Assembly (NCBI GenBank): GCA_002451015.1
Contig: DKBB01000300.1
Location: 1-16,434 of the forward strand
Direction: 5' to 3'
DNA length: 16,434 nucleotides
DNA from: Acidobacteria bacterium UBA6911
GTDB lineage: Bacteria; Acidobacteriota; UBA6911
The translations under genes were made by a program, and so were the position numbers. Shown in pieces: positions 15,285 to 16,434 of this stretch. How positions within the stretch are numbered: the stretch's first letter is position 1; every line of letters starts with the position of its first letter. The notes beneath the pieces were generated by a model. It was not told where the DNA came from, searched no databases, and worked only from the letters and a program-made list of their open reading frames with translations.

Positions 15285-16434
15285 TGAATAAGAAGTACGG
15301 GCTGCTTATTGTAGATGATGAGCCGGCAAATCTTCAGAAACTCCAAAGAGCTTTTATCGGTCAATATAATGTCTATTCAGCACTTTCGGGCGTGGAAGCA
15401 TTGAAGATTCTTGAAAATACTCCTGTCGATGCGATTATTACCGATCAGAAAATGCCTGACATGACAGGTATTGAACTGCTGGAGATGTCCCAGAAAAGCC
15501 ATTCCAATCTTGTAAGGATCGTTCTGACCGGATTTACCGACGTTGAAGATCTTATCGCCGCGATCAATACCGGAAAGGTTCATAAATACATCACAAAACC
15601 CTGGGAACCCGATGCGCTGCTTCTGGCGATACAGGATGCTCTTGAGAAAATGGAACTGGTTCGGGAAAACGAAAGACTGGCAAAAGAACTCCAATCGGCC
15701 AACGAGAAATTACTCAACGAGAACATCATTCTGCGCAGGGAAGTTGAGAGTCAGGTTTCCCCCAAAAACATTATCTACGGCAGTTCTGAAATAGAAAACA
15801 TACTCCATCTGTTGCGCCGGGTTACTGCTACCGAAACAACGGTACTTATTCAGGGAGAAACAGGGACAGGAAAGGAATTGATCGCTCGATTTATACACAG
15901 CGAAAGCAATCGCCGGGACCATATTTTCATTCCTGTCAATTGCGGCGCTATTCCGAAGGACCTGGTTGAAAGCGAATTTTTCGGGCATGCTCAGGGGGCC
16001 TTCACCGGAGCGACAAAGGAGAAAAAGGGCTATTTTGAAATGGCGCAGGGAGGCACCATCTTTCTTGATGAAATAGGGGAAGCCCCTCCGGAACTGCAGG
16101 TTAAATTGTTGCGAGTGATTCAGGAGAGCGAAATAATGCCTGTTGGATTCCACCAACCCAAAAAAGTCGATGTGCGCATAATTGCATCGACAAACCGGGA
16201 TCTCAAAGCCGATGTCGCAACAGACCGGTTTCGCCAGGACCTGTTTTTCAGGATCAATGTTTTTTCAATTACCATTCCTCCACTTAGGGAACGCAAAAAG
16301 GATATTCTTCCGCTTGCGGATTACTTTATCAGCCAGTTTGCTCTTAAACTCAACCGCAAGCCGGGGCCCTGGAGCGATGAAACCCGTGAGCTTCTTCTTT
16401 CATATTCCTGGCCGGGAAATGTGCGTGAACTGCA
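15284..16434 (+). CDS. Sigma-54 response regulator with HupR-like receiver, truncated by window end
   Basis: This frame stays open to the right edge (383 complete codons seen). The receiver domain (1-120) has Asp11/Asp12, phosphoacceptor Asp54 (TDQKMPD), Thr82 and Lys105 in a KPW motif (YITKPW), as in HupR/HoxA and RpfG-type receivers rather than the KPF of PilR. A coiled-coil linker lies at about 115-157. The AAA+ domain has Walker A GETGTGKE (191-198), GAFTGA (238-243), GGTIFLDE (256-263) and begins WPGNVREL at the edge. The GAFTGA loop means it should activate sigma-54 promoters. The DNA-binding domain lies beyond the window. The ATG at 15284 overlaps the kinase stop codon by one base, indicating translational coupling. 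The target genes are not visible; HupR-like regulators often govern hydrogenases, but nothing here shows that. Confidence 0.93.
   Translation, partial: MNKKYGLLIVDDEPANLQKLQRAFIGQYNVYSALSGVEALKILENTPVDAIITDQKMPDMTGIELLEMSQKSHSNLVRIVLTGFTDVEDLIAAINTGKVHKYITKPWEPDALLLAIQDALEKMELVRENERLAKELQSANEKLLNENIILRREVESQVSPKNIIYGSSEIENILHLLRRVTATETTVLIQGETGTGKELIARFIHSESNRRDHIFIPVNCGAIPKDLVESEFFGHAQGAFTGATKEKKGYFEMAQGGTIFLDEIGEAPPELQVKLLRVIQESEIMPVGFHQPKKVDVRIIASTNRDLKADVATDRFRQDLFFRINVFSITIPPLRERKKDILPLADYFISQFALKLNRKPGPWSDETRELLLSYSWPGNVREL

Overview
The window comes from a Gram-negative-type bacterium of about 50% GC. It carries the 3' end of rpoC, a complete type IV pilus (T4P) motor and regulation cluster, a small metabolic stretch, and the start of a second two-component system. 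The minus-strand order pilB-pilT-pilC-pilS-pilR-pilin matches the arrangement known from Geobacter-type Desulfobacterota. The pilin N-terminal half and the RpoC tail would also fit Acidobacteriota and related phyla. I cannot fix the phylum from sequence alone.

Layout. (1) 1-1335 is the rpoC C-terminus, followed by a strong intrinsic terminator and a 119-bp element (1403-1521) with 26-bp perfect terminal inverted repeats. (2) 1533-2182 is a type IV pilin gene (minus strand) with two 3' hairpins and a perfect sigma-54 -24/-12 promoter. (3) 2514-5684 is pilR and pilS, a sigma-54 activator and its membrane histidine kinase. (4) 5803-9957 is pilC, pilT and pilB, the inner-membrane platform, retraction ATPase and extension ATPase. 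(5) 9961-10824 is a UbiA-family prenyltransferase only 3 nt upstream of pilB. (6) 10825-11455 is a gene-free spacer full of small inverted repeats. (7) 11456-12184 is an aspartate/glutamate racemase-family gene that may be leaderless. (8) 12354-12623 is a CysO-like ubiquitin-fold sulfur carrier (minus). (9) 12624-13103 is an AT-rich spacer with inverted repeats. (10) 13104-16434 is a dCACHE-HAMP histidine kinase overlapping a HupR-like sigma-54 response regulator that runs off the right edge.

The genes of the pilus block fit one circuit. PilS probably phosphorylates PilR, PilR with sigma-54 RNA polymerase would fire the -24/-12 promoter of the adjacent pilin gene, and PilB, PilT and PilC extend and retract the pilus. 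The second kinase/regulator pair at the right edge is also sigma-54 dependent, but its target is not visible. No tRNA, rRNA, CRISPR array or intact transposase gene was found. The most unexplained material is non-coding: the 119-bp palindromic element, the hairpin-rich spacer at 10825-11455, and the long leader of the orphan sulfur carrier.
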